A stretch of DNA of 64,000 nt from Neobacillus sp. YX16 (lineage in GTDB: Bacteria > Bacillota > Bacilli > Bacillales > Cytobacillaceae): positions 1,068,001 through 1,132,000 of the forward strand of contig NZ_CP126115.1 in NCBI RefSeq assembly GCF_030123505.1, given 5' to 3'. The translations under genes were made by a program, and so were the position numbers. Under the pieces are notes generated by a model that worked only from the letters and a program-made list of their open reading frames with translations, was not told where the DNA came from and did not search any database. Within the stretch, counting starts at the first letter, position 1. Each line of letters begins with the position of its first letter. This document shows, piece after piece, positions 1 through 11,994 of the stretch.

Positions 1-153
1 GGATTAGGTATAGGGAAGGATTTACTTCAGCACGTCCACCGTTTATACCCGAAAACAAGAATTGAAATGCTTGCTTCCAGTACATCGCGTTCATTTTATG
101 AAGAACAAGGATATCGTCCTTTTTATGGTTTTAGGAAAACTTTAGAGGAATAA
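1..153 (+). CDS. GNAT acetyltransferase, C-terminal fragment (cut by window edge)
   Basis: Only the last 50 codons are in the window, read in frame 1 from the first base to TAA. The residues GLGIGKDLLQ match the acetyl-CoA pyrophosphate loop (Q/RxxGxG/A) of GNAT N-acetyltransferases, and SRSFYEEQGYRPF matches the usual C-terminal motif in which the chain passes FYxxxGF. The substrate cannot be told. It ends 17 bases before the next gene on the same strand, so the two may be co-transcribed. Confidence 0.7.
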   Translation, partial: GLGIGKDLLQHVHRLYPKTRIEMLASSTSRSFYEEQGYRPFYGFRKTLEE

Positions 154-170
154 AGTTAGGAGAGGTTATA

Positions 171-1235
171 GTGAAGAAAATTTATCTGATCAGGCATTGT
201 GACGCAAAAGGGCAGCCACCTGAAGCAGCACTTACAGAAAGAGGCTTTAAACAAGCCATTCAATTAGCGGATTTGTTTACTGGAATTTCAATTGACCGTA
301 TTATCGCTAGTCCATATACGCGTGCAGTTCAATCAATAGAGCCACTTGCAAAAAGACTTAATTTGGAAATTGAAACAAACGATTTATTAACAGAACGTGT
401 ACTTAGTTCCGAAAACCTTTCCGACTGGCTTGAAAAACTAAGAGCTACCTTTGATGATTTTGAATTGAAGTTTGAAGGTGGGGAGTCTAGTTATGAAGCA
501 GTGAATCGTATTGTAAGCGTAGTAGAGGATGTTCTAAACAGTGAAGCTCAAAATACCATTATCGTTACACATGGTAATTTACTGTCTTTACTTTTAAATC
601 ATTATAATAAAGAATTCGGATTTGATGATTGGCGGAATCTACGCAATCCTGATGTATTACTATTGAAAATAGAGGGCGATAACTTACACTATGAAAGATT
701 GGTAGTGGATTCAAACCATCAACTATCTTTAATTAAACCAACGGTAGATTTGAAGGAAGAATACCTCTCGTTCTATGAGGAATGGTTGGAAAGCAAAGAG
801 GATATGGTACCTTGGGTTATTAAAAAAGACCCATCAAACTTTGAGGCAATGGTCCAATTTTTAAATGATAATGAGCAAGGACGCAACCTACCTGAAGGCT
901 GGGTGCCAGATTCAACATTTTGGTTAATAAATGAAGATAAAAGAATATTGGGTGTTGTTAATATTAGACACCGCTTAACAGAAACTCTATTAAATATAGG
1001 CGGACATATTGGTTACGGAATCCGTCCTTCAGAGAGAAGAAAAGGATTTGCGACTAAATTATTGTCATTGGCGCTTGAAAAAACGAAAGAGTTAGGAATT
1101 AGAAAAGCTCTGGTTTTGTGTAATGAAGATAATACAGGTTCCTTCAAAACGATTATTAATAATGGAGGTATACCCGATTCAGACTTTGTTGAAGAAGATG
1201 GAAATATCATAAAAAGATTTTGGATAGAGAAATAA
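171..1235 (+). CDS. histidine phosphatase - GNAT acetyltransferase fusion protein
   Basis: The 354-residue protein has two domains. Residues 1-185 are a phosphoglycerate-mutase-like histidine phosphatase: the N-terminal LIRHCDAKG holds the phospho-acceptor His, and IIVTHGN near 133 supplies the second catalytic His. The usual RHG triad reads RHC here. Residues about 195-354 are a GNAT acetyltransferase with the acetyl-CoA loop IRPSERRKGFATKLL and a later NEDNTGS segment. GTG is chosen as start because AGGAGAGG lies seven or so bases upstream. The substrate of either half is unknown; joining a phosphatase and an acetyltransferase suggests consecutive or linked chemistry on a small molecule, but that is inference. 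The coding end lies just before the next gene. Confidence 0.8.
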   Translation: MKKIYLIRHCDAKGQPPEAALTERGFKQAIQLADLFTGISIDRIIASPYTRAVQSIEPLAKRLNLEIETNDLLTERVLSSENLSDWLEKLRATFDDFELKFEGGESSYEAVNRIVSVVEDVLNSEAQNTIIVTHGNLLSLLLNHYNKEFGFDDWRNLRNPDVLLLKIEGDNLHYERLVVDSNHQLSLIKPTVDLKEEYLSFYEEWLESKEDMVPWVIKKDPSNFEAMVQFLNDNEQGRNLPEGWVPDSTFWLINEDKRILGVVNIRHRLTETLLNIGGHIGYGIRPSERRKGFATKLLSLALEKTKELGIRKALVLCNEDNTGSFKTIINNGGIPDSDFVEEDGNIIKRFWIEK

Positions 1236-1261
1236 TATTTTTTATATGGATAGGGAGAAAT

Positions 1262-1846
1262 ATGGAACAACGAAAGAAAGGGAATATGGTGGGAAGAGAA
1301 AAGGAAATCAAAATCGTTATCGGAGCAGGGGAGTACAACAATAATCCAGGCTGGGTACATTCACAGGAAGAAGAACTTAATTTAATAAATGAGACCACTT
1401 GGGATAGAATGTTTCCTCATAATTCCATAACGGCGATTCTAGCAGAGCATGTTTGGGAACACTTAACGTTTGAAGAAGGTGTTCAGGCTGCAAAAAATTG
1501 TTATAAATACCTGAAAACTGGAGGCTATGTTCGCTGTGCGGTTCCAGATGGATATTTTCCTGATGAGGAATATCAAAATATAGTAAAAATAGGCGGCCCA
1601 GGTCCAAAAGATCATCCCGCTGCAAGTCATAAAATTGTCCATAATTATCGAACGCTATCTAACATGTTTGAAGCCGCAGGATATGAAGTGACTTTACTTG
1701 AGTATTGTGATGAGGAAGGTAATTTTCATTTCAATGAATGGCATGCCAAAGATGGAGTGATTTTTCGTTCGAAAAAGTTTGACCCAAGGAATCAAGGGGA
1801 TAAACTATTATTTCCTTCACTTATAATCGACGCAATGAAGCCATGA
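1262..1846 (+). CDS. SAM-dependent methyltransferase-like protein
   Basis: The 194-residue protein resembles short class I SAM methyltransferases. VIGAGEYNNNPGW near the N-terminus fits a motif I variant (usually GxGxxxxPGW). AEHVWEHLTFEEG followed by a helix and YLKTGGYVRCAVPDG fits motif IV/V, where a conserved EHxxEH-like stretch precedes LKPGG. The ATG at 1262 is preferred over an in-frame ATG at 1220 because AGGGAGA lies just upstream and the longer form would overlap the previous gene. Target unknown. It probably shares a transcript with the phosphatase fusion and ends at the terminator at 1884. Confidence 0.65.
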   Translation: MEQRKKGNMVGREKEIKIVIGAGEYNNNPGWVHSQEEELNLINETTWDRMFPHNSITAILAEHVWEHLTFEEGVQAAKNCYKYLKTGGYVRCAVPDGYFPDEEYQNIVKIGGPGPKDHPAASHKIVHNYRTLSNMFEAAGYEVTLLEYCDEEGNFHFNEWHAKDGVIFRSKKFDPRNQGDKLLFPSLIIDAMKP

Positions 1847-1883
1847 AAATCAATGAGACATTATATTATAAGATCCGCAAATA

Positions 1884-1912
1884 AACAGGGGCAGGGAAAC
1901 CTGCCCCTGTTT
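1884..1912. terminator. rho-independent terminator
   Basis: Inverted repeat AACAGGGGCAGG-GAAA-CCTGCCCCTGTT, a 12-bp stem with a GNRA-like loop, followed by TTTATT on the plus strand. It closes the phosphatase/methyltransferase transcript. The convergent small gene ends a few bases further on, so it may serve both strands. Confidence 0.85.
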
Positions 1913-1914
1913 TA

Positions 1915-2052
1915 TTAAATTTGTTTCTTACCTTGGTATTTCATCTTAAACTCTGCTTCACTCATATTTGGATTCTTTCTAGGTGTAGTTTTGCTAAGAG
2001 CCTTCTTCATCTCAACACTTGCATCATCGCCTGTATTATACTTTCCATCCAT
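1915..2052 (-). CDS. small basic protein, 45 aa, unknown function
   Basis: A 45-codon reading frame on the minus strand starts with ATG behind GGAGTGAT at good spacing and ends in TAA at the terminator. The protein is hydrophilic and lysine-rich (MDGKYNTGDDASVEMKK at the start, KMKYQGKKQI at the end), with no Cys and no membrane segment. It looks like one of the small uncharacterised Bacillaceae proteins, but I cannot name a family. The strong ribosome-binding site and clean stop support it as a real gene. Confidence 0.6.
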   Translation of the reverse strand: MDGKYNTGDDASVEMKKALSKTTPRKNPNMSEAEFKMKYQGKKQI

Positions 2053-2157
2053 ATCAATCACTCCTTTTTGTTACTTAGTATCAAACCTAACTCATTCGTT
2101 CATTCTTTATTTTAATAAAAAGAGGGAGGGAACATTGAGATTGATATTTCTTTGTAA

Positions 2158-2406
2158 CTATTTTCCGGCATCACCACCACCACCGGCGTCTATGCCATCA
2201 TCCCCAGCATCATTATCATCGAAAAAATTACTAACTTTTTCAATAATAGATTGTTTTTGTTCCAGAAATTCATCATCAAAACTTGTTCCCATGAAAGTTG
2301 AAATTGAATAGGTCTGAATCATTTGCTGCTTATTTTTTGTTAAGATAAAGAAGAGTATAGTAATGGAAAGTAGAACAAATAAAATTATTAATATTAATTT
2401 AATCAA
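2158..2406 (-). CDS. small single-pass membrane protein with acidic Gly-rich tail
   Basis: The protein has one N-terminal membrane segment (about residues 3-25, very rich in Ile and Leu), a short basic stretch TKNKQQ, and a soluble tail that ends in a low-complexity Asp/Gly run (NDAGDDGIDAGGGGDAGK). TTG at 2406 is preferred as start because GGAG lies eight bases upstream; GTG or ATG codons at 2412-2415 would sit almost on the ribosome-binding site. No family is recognised. The Gly-rich tail resembles that of other small surface or envelope proteins, which is only a likeness of composition. Confidence 0.55.
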   Translation of the reverse strand: MIKLILIILFVLLSITILFFILTKNKQQMIQTYSISTFMGTSFDDEFLEQKQSIIEKVSNFFDDNDAGDDGIDAGGGGDAGK

Positions 2407-2529
2407 ATACATCACTCCTAACCTTGTCCGTTATAAAACTCTATGACTCATATCATATTTTATACCTAGCCCGCTCAGCTTTCGAACCGGTCTCTAAAGT
2501 CTATGGTACAAGCTACTTGATTCACTACT

Positions 2530-3402
2530 GGTGCCCTGTAACGAGAAAATTCAGCTTTAACGGTAATCAGAGTGTCGTTCTGGTGTCGGGTAACGAGAAA
2601 ATTCAGCTTTAACGGTAATCAGAAGTTCGTTCTGGTGCCCGGTAACGAGAAAATTCAGCTTTAACGGTAATCAGAGTGTCGTTCTGGTGCCGGGTAACGA
2701 GAAAATTCAGCTTTAACGGTAATCAGAGTGTCGCTCTGGTGCCCGGTAACGAGAAAATTCAGCTTTAACGGTAATCAGAGTGTCGTTCTGGTGCCGGGTA
2801 ACGAGGAAATTCAGCTTTAACGGTAATCAGAAGTTCGTTCTGGTGCCCGGTAACGAGAAAATTCAGCTTTAACGGTAATCAGAGTGTCGTTCTGGTGCCG
2901 GGTAACGAGAAAATTCAGCTTTAACGGTAATCAGAGTGTCGTTCTGGTGTCGGGTAACGAGAAAATTCAGCTTTAACGGTATTAAGAGTGTCGTTCTGGT
3001 GTCGGGTAACGAGAAAATTCAGCTTTAACGGTAATCAGAGTGTCGTTCTGGTGTCGGGTAACGAGAAAATTCAGCTTGAATGGTAATCAGAGTGTCGTTC
3101 TGGTGCCGGGTAACGAGAAAATTCAGCTTTAACGGTAATCAGAGTGTCGTTCTGGTGCCGGGTAACGAGAAAATTCAGCTTTAACGGTAATCAGAGTGTC
3201 GCTCTGGTGCCCGGTAACGAGAAAATTCAGCTTGAATGGTAATCAGAGTGTCGTTCTGGTGTCGGGTAACGAGAAAATTCAGCTTGAATGGTAATCAGAA
3301 GTTCGTTCTGGTGCCCTGTAACGAGAAAATTCAGCTTGAGCGGTAATCAAAAGGTCGTTCTGGTGCCCGGTAACGAGAAAATTTAACCACAACGGTAATC
3401 AG
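2530..3402. repeat. 52-bp tandem repeat array, about 17 copies, non-coding
   Basis: A 52-base unit repeats head to tail from 2530; copies start exactly every 52 bases up to 3362, giving 17 copies of which the last is shortened and diverged (TTTAACCAC replaces TTCAGCTTTA). Each unit carries TAACGAGAAAATTCAG and then TTAACGGTAATCAGA. Copies differ mainly in the segment after GGTAATCAG (AGTGTCG or AAGTTCG) and at GGTGCCCGG/GGTGCCGGG/GGTGTCGGG. The unit is not a multiple of three and there is no ribosome-binding site, so it is not a protein repeat. The 110 bases before it (2416-2529) hold nothing I recognise. Confidence 0.9.
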
Positions 3403-3448
3403 ATGGCTTATTTGAGCCAATATAAAGAGATAAGGATGTGTGAGCGCA

Positions 3449-3775
3449 ATGATTCAAGCAACTCTTTTATTTATTCTTGCAGGGATTGCAGAAATAGGAG
3501 GGGGTTACCTTATTTGGCAATGGCTTCGGGAAGGGAAGCCGTCCTATTGGGGATTAATTGGCGGACTTGTTTTAGCCTTGTACGGTGTCATTGCGACTTT
3601 TCAATCATTTCCATCATTCGGAAGAGTGTACGCAGCCTATGGGGGAGTTTTCATTGTGCTTTCGCTTTTGTGGGGGTGGGGCATTGATAAAAAGACTCCA
3701 GATTTATATGACTGGATAGGTGGCGGAATATGTTTAATAGGTGTTCTAGTGATGTTATTAGCACCAAGACAGTAA
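3449..3775 (+). CDS. YnfA / UPF0060 family four-helix membrane protein
   Basis: The 108-residue product matches the YnfA (UPF0060) family, small inner-membrane proteins related to the small multidrug-resistance fold. Visible family marks are [30 protein letters not shown] and [14 protein letters not shown]; four hydrophobic helices fill the chain. I start at ATG 3449, which gives the 108-residue length of E. coli YnfA and aligns MIQATLLF with MIKTTLLF; GTG at 3440 is the alternative. Transport substrate is not known from the sequence. It stands alone behind the 52-bp array and ends at a terminator shared with leuD. Confidence 0.85.
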   Translation: MIQATLLFILAGIAEIGGGYLIWQWLREGKPSYWGLIGGLVLALYGVIATFQSFPSFGRVYAAYGGVFIVLSLLWGWGIDKKTPDLYDWIGGGICLIGVLVMLLAPRQ

Positions 3776-3806
3776 AAAATGAGCTTGGATGTCCAAGCTC
3801 ATTTTT
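3775..3806. terminator. bidirectional rho-independent terminator
   Basis: AAAAATGAGCTTGGA-TG-TCCAAGCTCATTTTT forms a long stem with A and T tracts on both sides, placed between the convergent ynfA-type gene and leuD. It can stop transcription from both directions, and it marks the end of the ilv-leu operon. Confidence 0.9.
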
Positions 3807-3807
3807 C

Positions 3808-4392
3808 CTATTTCTGTGCAAGCTCATACTGGGTAATTTTATCTTCGTAGTTCAGCGTTACGCCAATTTCATCCCAGCCGTTAAGCAGCATTTCTTTAGG
3901 ATATGGGGCAATATCAAAAGTAAACTCCAACCCTTGATTATCGGTAACCACTTGGTCTTCGAGATTCACAGTAAGTGTGTACTCCTCAGATTCAGCTTTA
4001 CGCATAATACTTTGAACTTGTTCTTCACTAGCTTGAATCGTAAGAATACCATTTTTTACGCAGTTATTTTTAAATATATCTGCATAGCTTTGTGCAATAA
4101 CTACTTTAAAACCAAAGTCCTGAATCGCCCATGGTGCATGCTCACGAGAGGATCCACAGCCAAAGTTTTCACCTGCTACTAAAATAGAGGCACCCTGATA
4201 TTTTGGATGATTCATTGAAAAATCCTTACGTAGGTTACCTTCATCATCAAAACGCCAGTGATAAAATAAAAATTGTCCAAAGCCGCTTCGCTCAATTCTT
4301 TTTAGGAATTGCTTCGGAATAATCTGGTCTGTATCAACATTACTTCGATTTAACGGGCAAACAATTCCTGTATGAATGCGTAGTGGTTCCAT
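3808..4392 (-). CDS. leuD: 3-isopropylmalate dehydratase small subunit
   Basis: LeuD supplies the swivel domain of isopropylmalate isomerase, which with LeuC interconverts 2- and 3-isopropylmalate in leucine synthesis. The 194-residue length is normal. NRSNVDTDQIIPKQFL at the N-terminus and GENFGCGSSREHAPWAI near 75-90 are the family signatures. The start codon lies directly after the leuC stop, so the two are translated together. It is the last gene of the minus-strand operon. Confidence 0.97.
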   Translation of the reverse strand: MEPLRIHTGIVCPLNRSNVDTDQIIPKQFLKRIERSGFGQFLFYHWRFDDEGNLRKDFSMNHPKYQGASILVAGENFGCGSSREHAPWAIQDFGFKVVIAQSYADIFKNNCVKNGILTIQASEEQVQSIMRKAESEEYTLTVNLEDQVVTDNQGLEFTFDIAPYPKEMLLNGWDEIGVTLNYEDKITQYELAQK

Positions 4393-5811
4393 TTATAGTA
4401 CCTCCTGTGCAGTGAACTTGCGAACATCAACGAAATGACCTGTAACAGCAGCAGCAGCAGCCATTTCCGGACTGACAAGGTGGGTACGAGATCCGTTTCC
4501 TTGACGGCCTTCAAAATTACGATTAGAAGTAGAGGCACAGCGACCGCCTGGAGGAACAATGTCATCATTCATTGCCAGACACATACTGCAGCCTGCTTCG
4601 CGCCATTCAAAGCCTGCTTCTATAAAAATTTGGTCAATACCTTCTTTTTCAGCAGCGAGTTTTACACTAAAAGAGCCCGGAACTACAATCGCCTTCACCT
4701 TAGGATTAACCTTGTGTCCGCGGACTACATCAGCCGCCTTACGTAAATCGCTTAACCGTGAATTTGTACAAGAACCGATAAAAACATGATCAATCTCTAC
4801 ACTTGAAATAGGCTGGCCCGCTTCAAGTCCCATATATTGAAGGGCACGAGTAATTTCATCTTTTTTATTAGCCTTTTCTTCATCTTCTGGATTTGGAACA
4901 GAGGCTGTAATTGGGATACACATACCTGGGTTTGTTCCCCATGTAACCTGAGGTTCAACTTCCGATGCCTCAATTTCAACCACAGCGTCATATTGTGCAC
5001 CTTCATCAGAGGCGAGTGCCTGCCATTTTGCTACGGCTTCAAGAAAAGCTTCACCCTTAGGAACATGACGGCGTCCTTTTAAGTATTCAAAAGTTGTTTC
5101 ATCTGGAGAAATCAAACCAGCTCGTGCACCAGCCTCAATGGACATATTACAAACCGTCATACGCTCTTCCATGGAAAGTGTGCGGATTGCTTCACCTGTA
5201 TATTCCATCACATAGCCGGTTCCAAATTGAACCCCAAACTTACCGATGATCGCTAAGATTAAATCCTTTGCAGTAACTCCTGTTCCAAGCTTTCCATTTA
5301 CTTTCACATTCATTGTTTTTGGAGGGGCTTGCCAGAGTGTTTGTGTGGCTAAGACATGTTCCACTTCACTTGTCCCAATTCCGAACGCTAAAGCACCAAA
5401 TGCACCATGTGTAGAAGTATGGCTGTCACCACAGACGATTGTTTTTCCTGGCTGTGTAAGACCAAGTTCAGGACCAATTACATGTACAATCCCATTGTCG
5501 GGATGTTGACGATCAGAGAGTTCAACGCCAAACTCCTGACAATTTTCTTTCAATGTATCAATTTGTTTCTTAGAAATAGGATCTTTGATGACGTTTCGGT
5601 CACGAGTGGAAACATTGTGATCCATTGTTGCATAAGTAAGGTCTGGCCTGCGTACTTTTCGTCCATTCATTCGTAATCCTTCGAATGCTTGAGGAGAGGT
5701 TACTTCATGAACTAAATGCAAATCGATATAAAGTAAATCAGGTTTTCCTGCTTCTTGATGTACAACATGCTGCTGCCAAACTTTTTGAATAATATTTTTT
5801 GGTTTTTGCAT
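4393..5811 (-). CDS. leuC: 3-isopropylmalate dehydratase large subunit
   Basis: LeuC is the aconitase-like subunit that carries the 4Fe-4S cluster of isopropylmalate isomerase. The protein (472 residues) shows [20 protein letters not shown], then FIGSCTNSR and CSMCLAMN, which hold the three cluster cysteines. The ATG at 5811 follows AGGAAGG at correct spacing and matches the family N-terminus ([14 protein letters not shown]); a GTG 15 bases further upstream would put the ribosome-binding site inside the gene. It lies between leuB, from which it is parted by a 111-base gap with a hairpin, and leuD. Confidence 0.97.
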   Translation of the reverse strand: MQKPKNIIQKVWQQHVVHQEAGKPDLLYIDLHLVHEVTSPQAFEGLRMNGRKVRRPDLTYATMDHNVSTRDRNVIKDPISKKQIDTLKENCQEFGVELSDRQHPDNGIVHVIGPELGLTQPGKTIVCGDSHTSTHGAFGALAFGIGTSEVEHVLATQTLWQAPPKTMNVKVNGKLGTGVTAKDLILAIIGKFGVQFGTGYVMEYTGEAIRTLSMEERMTVCNMSIEAGARAGLISPDETTFEYLKGRRHVPKGEAFLEAVAKWQALASDEGAQYDAVVEIEASEVEPQVTWGTNPGMCIPITASVPNPEDEEKANKKDEITRALQYMGLEAGQPISSVEIDHVFIGSCTNSRLSDLRKAADVVRGHKVNPKVKAIVVPGSFSVKLAAEKEGIDQIFIEAGFEWREAGCSMCLAMNDDIVPPGGRCASTSNRNFEGRQGNGSRTHLVSPEMAAAAAVTGHFVDVRKFTAQEVL

Positions 5812-5890
5812 AGTTTCCTTCCTCACTTTTATAGATTTAGTAGAGAGGGAGAATCATTCCCCAGATAAAAAAGATCCTTGAGATACAGAA

Positions 5891-5916
5891 GCAGCTGGAC
5901 CAATGAGCCCAGCTGC
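5891..5916 (-). other. hairpin in the leuB-leuC gap
   Basis: GCAGCTGG and CCAGCTGC, 10 bases apart, form an 8-bp GC-rich stem in the only sizeable gap (5812-5922) of the downstream operon. No T tract follows on the minus strand, so it is not a plain terminator. It could be a transcript-processing or 3'-end-stabilising element, since ilv-leu mRNA of Bacillus subtilis is known to be cut into segments of different stability; that role here is inference. Confidence 0.5.
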
Positions 5917-5922
5917 GACTAG

Positions 5923-7029
5923 TTATACGTAACAGCTCATGATACATTTTGATGCGTTTTGTGATTTAATAAAATCGACAATCAGACGAGTCATTTCAGC
6001 AGTGCCTACAAGTCTTCCTTCAGGAATTTGAAGGTCAGCAGTATGGAAGCCGCTATCTAATACAGACTGTACAGCTTCTTCAATTAACTTCGCCTCATCG
6101 TTTAGTTGGAAAGAGTAACGCAGCATTAATGCTGTGGATAGAATCATCGCTACTGGATTAGCAACACCTTTTCCAGCAATGTCAGGTGCTGAGCCGTGAA
6201 CTGGTTCATAAAGTCCAACACCATCTTCACTCAAGCTTGCTGATGCAAGCATTCCTAGTGAACCTGTTAAGACGGAGGCTTCATCACTAAGAATGTCACC
6301 GAACATGTTCTCCGTTACAATGACATCGAACTGTGTAGGATTTGTAATCAATTTCATTGCAGCTGCATCCACCAATACATGTTCAACAGTCACATCTGGA
6401 TACTGAGCTTTTTTCTCTTCTACAACTTCACGCCACATCTTACTGGATTCCAACACGTTCGCCTTATCAACGGATGTAAGGTGTCCACGCCGTCCTTGGG
6501 CAGCTTGGAAAGCTTTGTCTACGATTCTTTCAATCTCCTTACGAGTATAAGCAAGGGTATCAACCACGGTTTGCCCGTTGTCACGGCGTTCGCTTGGAGT
6601 GCCAAAGTAAAGGCCGCCTGTTAATTCACGGACAATGAGCAAGTCGCTGCCTGCAACAATTTCTTCTTTTAAAGGAGAAGCATGAAGTAAATTTTTAAAT
6701 CCTTTAATAGGTCTTAAATTTGCATATAAATCAAGGGCCTTCCGAATACCGAGTAATCCTCTTTCGGGGCGTAAATGGGAGGGGTTGTTATCCCATTTAG
6801 GGCCGCCAACCGCACCTAATAATACCGCATCTGCCTGTTTACAGGCGTCAACTGTTGTTTCCGGCAGCGGAGTGCCGAATAGGTCAATGGCTGCCCCTCC
6901 GATCTCATGGGTTTCGAAGTTAAAACTGTGGTTAAATTCTTCAGCAATAGCATTCAATACATCTTTTGCGGAATTAATAACCTCCTTGCCAATCCCATCA
7001 CCAGGTAGTAATACAATACGTTTTTTCAT
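5923..7029 (-). CDS. leuB: 3-isopropylmalate dehydrogenase
   Basis: LeuB oxidises and decarboxylates 3-isopropylmalate with NAD+ to give 2-ketoisocaproate. The 368-residue protein has the N-terminal [11 protein letters not shown], the substrate-binding region [10 protein letters not shown], the [25 protein letters not shown] metal site and the NAD-binding [17 protein letters not shown] 7029 lies seven bases behind AGGAGGT and matches the family start; the in-frame codons further upstream have no such site. The tail ([11 protein letters not shown]) runs slightly past the usual end. Confidence 0.97.
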   Translation of the reverse strand: MKKRIVLLPGDGIGKEVINSAKDVLNAIAEEFNHSFNFETHEIGGAAIDLFGTPLPETTVDACKQADAVLLGAVGGPKWDNNPSHLRPERGLLGIRKALDLYANLRPIKGFKNLLHASPLKEEIVAGSDLLIVRELTGGLYFGTPSERRDNGQTVVDTLAYTRKEIERIVDKAFQAAQGRRGHLTSVDKANVLESSKMWREVVEEKKAQYPDVTVEHVLVDAAAMKLITNPTQFDVIVTENMFGDILSDEASVLTGSLGMLASASLSEDGVGLYEPVHGSAPDIAGKGVANPVAMILSTALMLRYSFQLNDEAKLIEEAVQSVLDSGFHTADLQIPEGRLVGTAEMTRLIVDFIKSQNASKCIMSCYV

Positions 7030-7078
7030 TCGAAGCAACCTCCTCATCATTTTTTAATTCGCCTTGCGAAAAAGCCTT

Positions 7079-9650
<2,572 letters not shown>

Positions 9651-9667
9651 TCATCCTTCCAAAATGT

Positions 9668-10189
9668 TTATTTTATTTGAGAGTAGGTAGTTAACTCGTT
9701 AACTTGTGGTTGATGTCCGCGTAAGAAGGCGGTCAATCCTGTTCTAGCAATCTCTTTAATTCCATATGGGCGAAGCAGGTCAATCAATGCATCAATCTTG
9801 TCTGGGCGCCCGGTAATCTGAATCGTTAAGCTATCTTTACTTACATCAATAACCAAGGCGCGGAATGGATCAATAATCCCATTAATTTCACTTCGAAGCT
9901 GTGAGCTGCCGGCTACTTTTATTAGAGCCAGTTCACGGGCTACAATTGCTTTATCTGTAATATCAGAAACCTTTAAAACATCAATCTGCTTGTTTAGTTG
10001 TTTGGTAACTTGTTCAAGGCGCTGCTCATCTTCGACTTCAACTACCAAGGTCATTTTTGAAATGCCTTCGGTTTCTGTTGGACCGACGGAAATACTTGAA
10101 ATATTAAATTGCCGTCTTTGCAATAAACCAGTGACCCGATTTAAGACACCACTTCGGTCCTGAACAGTTAAAGATATTATCCGCTTCAT
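9668..10189 (-). CDS. ilvH: acetolactate synthase small (regulatory) subunit
   Basis: This 173-residue subunit binds valine and controls the catalytic subunit IlvB. The N-terminal ACT domain (residues 1-75) is clear from the opening [19 protein letters not shown] and [10 protein letters not shown]; a second, C-terminal ALS-type ACT domain follows from about 85. Its start codon overlaps the ilvB stop by four bases (ATGA), typical of coupled translation of the two subunits. The gene is called ilvN in some genomes. Confidence 0.96.
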   Translation of the reverse strand: MKRIISLTVQDRSGVLNRVTGLLQRRQFNISSISVGPTETEGISKMTLVVEVEDEQRLEQVTKQLNKQIDVLKVSDITDKAIVARELALIKVAGSSQLRSEINGIIDPFRALVIDVSKDSLTIQITGRPDKIDALIDLLRPYGIKEIARTGLTAFLRGHQPQVNELTTYSQIK

Positions 10190-11913
10190 GATGGTTTCAC
10201 CCCAATCATTTCATGTATTCCTTTGCCGGGAGCAATCATCGGGAAGACTTTTTCCTGCTGCAGTACTCGGCAATCCATTAATACAGGACCGTCATAAGCA
10301 AATACTTCAGGTAGCTTTGTGATCAATTCTTCTTGGCTTTCAATCTTTAATCCTCTGATATGATAGGCCTCAGCAAGCTTCACAAAATCTGGCTGCGTAT
10401 TAAGGATAGATTCAGAAATCCGGTTGCCATGTAACAATTCCTGCCATTGTCGAACCATACCTAGGGCACCGTTATTGACAATGATAATTTTAACTGGAAG
10501 GTTCTGTTCATAGATTACGGATAACTCTTGTAAGGTCATCTGGAATCCAGCATCACCAACAATGGCTACTACTGTACTTCCTGGAGAAGCCATTTGTGCT
10601 CCGATTGCAGCAGGGAAGCCAAAGCCCATTGTTCCAAGTCCACCGGATGTAACCCAGCGATGTGGTTTTTCAAAATTGTAATACTGAGCGGCCCACATTT
10701 GGTGCTGGCCAACATCCGTCGTGACGATCGCCTCACCGTTAGTTACTTTATGAATGGCTTCAATCAGCCATTGAGGAGACATCCCGTTTGGATTGTGTTT
10801 ATACCATAATGGGAATTCCTCTTTATACTTAGTAAGCGTTTCTAACCATCCTTCAGTATCGGGTGATTCCGCTGTCTGATTCATTAATTCAACTAGTGCT
10901 TCCTTTGAATCAGAAACAATCGGAATATTTGTTGGAACGTTTTTACCAATTTCAGCAGGATCGATATCAATATGGGCAACCTTGGCATTTGGAGCGAAGT
11001 GCTTTAGATTTCCTGTAAGTCGGTCATCAAAGCGGGCACCGATATTGATTAGTAAATCTGATTCGTATATTGCCATGTTTGCTGTGTATGTTCCATGCAT
11101 ACCGCCCATCCCGAGAGAAAGTGGATTGTTTGCTGGGAAAGTTCCAAGACCGAGAAGTGTAGTTACAACTGGAATCTTGTGCTTTTCAGCAAAAGCGGTT
11201 AACTCTTTAGAAGCTTTACCATGAAGAATGCCAGCACCAGCAAGTAAAACGGGCTTCATAGACTTTGTAATCGCTTCTGCAAGTTTTTTAATCTGCAGTG
11301 GATTTGGCTTTGTTGTTGGTTGATAACCTGGAAGGTGAACCGTTACTTCTTCAGGTATCTCGGTTAATTCTCCTGCAGAGATGTCCTTTGGAATATCAAT
11401 TAAAACCGGACCAGGTCTGCCTGTTGAAGCAATATGAAAGGCTTCTTTTACAATTCTTGGCAAGTCAGAAATGTCTTGAACCTGATAATTATGTTTGGTG
11501 ATAGGTGTTGTGATAGCCATTACGTCTGCTTCCTGAAATGCATCCGTTCCAATGACACCTCTTGCAACCTGACCAGTGAAAATCACTAGGGGTAAAGAAT
11601 CCATCATCGCATCTGTAATTCCCGTAACCAGGTTGGTTGCCCCAGGACCAGAAGTTGCGATTACAACCCCAGGTTTCCCAGTTATCCGTGCATAACCTTC
11701 AGCTGCATGAATGCTTCCTTGCTCGTGACGGAAGAGGACGTGTTTAATGCTGCCTCTCGCACGATAAATCGCATCATATATTGGCAGAACGGCACCACCC
11801 GGATACCCGAAAAGCGTTTCAACACCTTCATTAATTAATAAGTCAATGAGCAGGTCTGCACCCGTTTTCGGTGCCGTACTGGTTTGGACGTCCGGCTTTG
11901 CTTCTACTTTCAC
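10186..11913 (-). CDS. ilvB: acetolactate synthase large (catalytic) subunit
   Basis: IlvB makes acetolactate or acetohydroxybutyrate from pyruvate using thiamine diphosphate, FAD and Mg2+. In the 575 residues, the N-terminal ThDP domain has [14 protein letters not shown] and the catalytic Glu (E64) in [17 protein letters not shown] central FAD domain follows, then a C-terminal ThDP domain with [15 protein letters not shown] and the metal site [10 protein letters not shown]. The start is GTG, preceded by AAGGAGGG. This is the first gene after the T-box leader, so its transcription is decided by tRNA charging. Confidence 0.97.
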   Translation of the reverse strand: MKVEAKPDVQTSTAPKTGADLLIDLLINEGVETLFGYPGGAVLPIYDAIYRARGSIKHVLFRHEQGSIHAAEGYARITGKPGVVIATSGPGATNLVTGITDAMMDSLPLVIFTGQVARGVIGTDAFQEADVMAITTPITKHNYQVQDISDLPRIVKEAFHIASTGRPGPVLIDIPKDISAGELTEIPEEVTVHLPGYQPTTKPNPLQIKKLAEAITKSMKPVLLAGAGILHGKASKELTAFAEKHKIPVVTTLLGLGTFPANNPLSLGMGGMHGTYTANMAIYESDLLINIGARFDDRLTGNLKHFAPNAKVAHIDIDPAEIGKNVPTNIPIVSDSKEALVELMNQTAESPDTEGWLETLTKYKEEFPLWYKHNPNGMSPQWLIEAIHKVTNGEAIVTTDVGQHQMWAAQYYNFEKPHRWVTSGGLGTMGFGFPAAIGAQMASPGSTVVAIVGDAGFQMTLQELSVIYEQNLPVKIIIVNNGALGMVRQWQELLHGNRISESILNTQPDFVKLAEAYHIRGLKIESQEELITKLPEVFAYDGPVLMDCRVLQQEKVFPMIAPGKGIHEMIGVKPS

Positions 11914-11994
11914 CTCGTAATCCCTCCTTATGGATGTTCAAATCTTTTTTAAAAGTCATTCAATTAAATTACCTAAATTGATATCTGGTTTAAA

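Noticed and set aside
2530..3402. CRISPR array
   Set aside because: The period is a constant 52 bases with almost no differing spacer; the whole unit repeats, and no cas genes are nearby.
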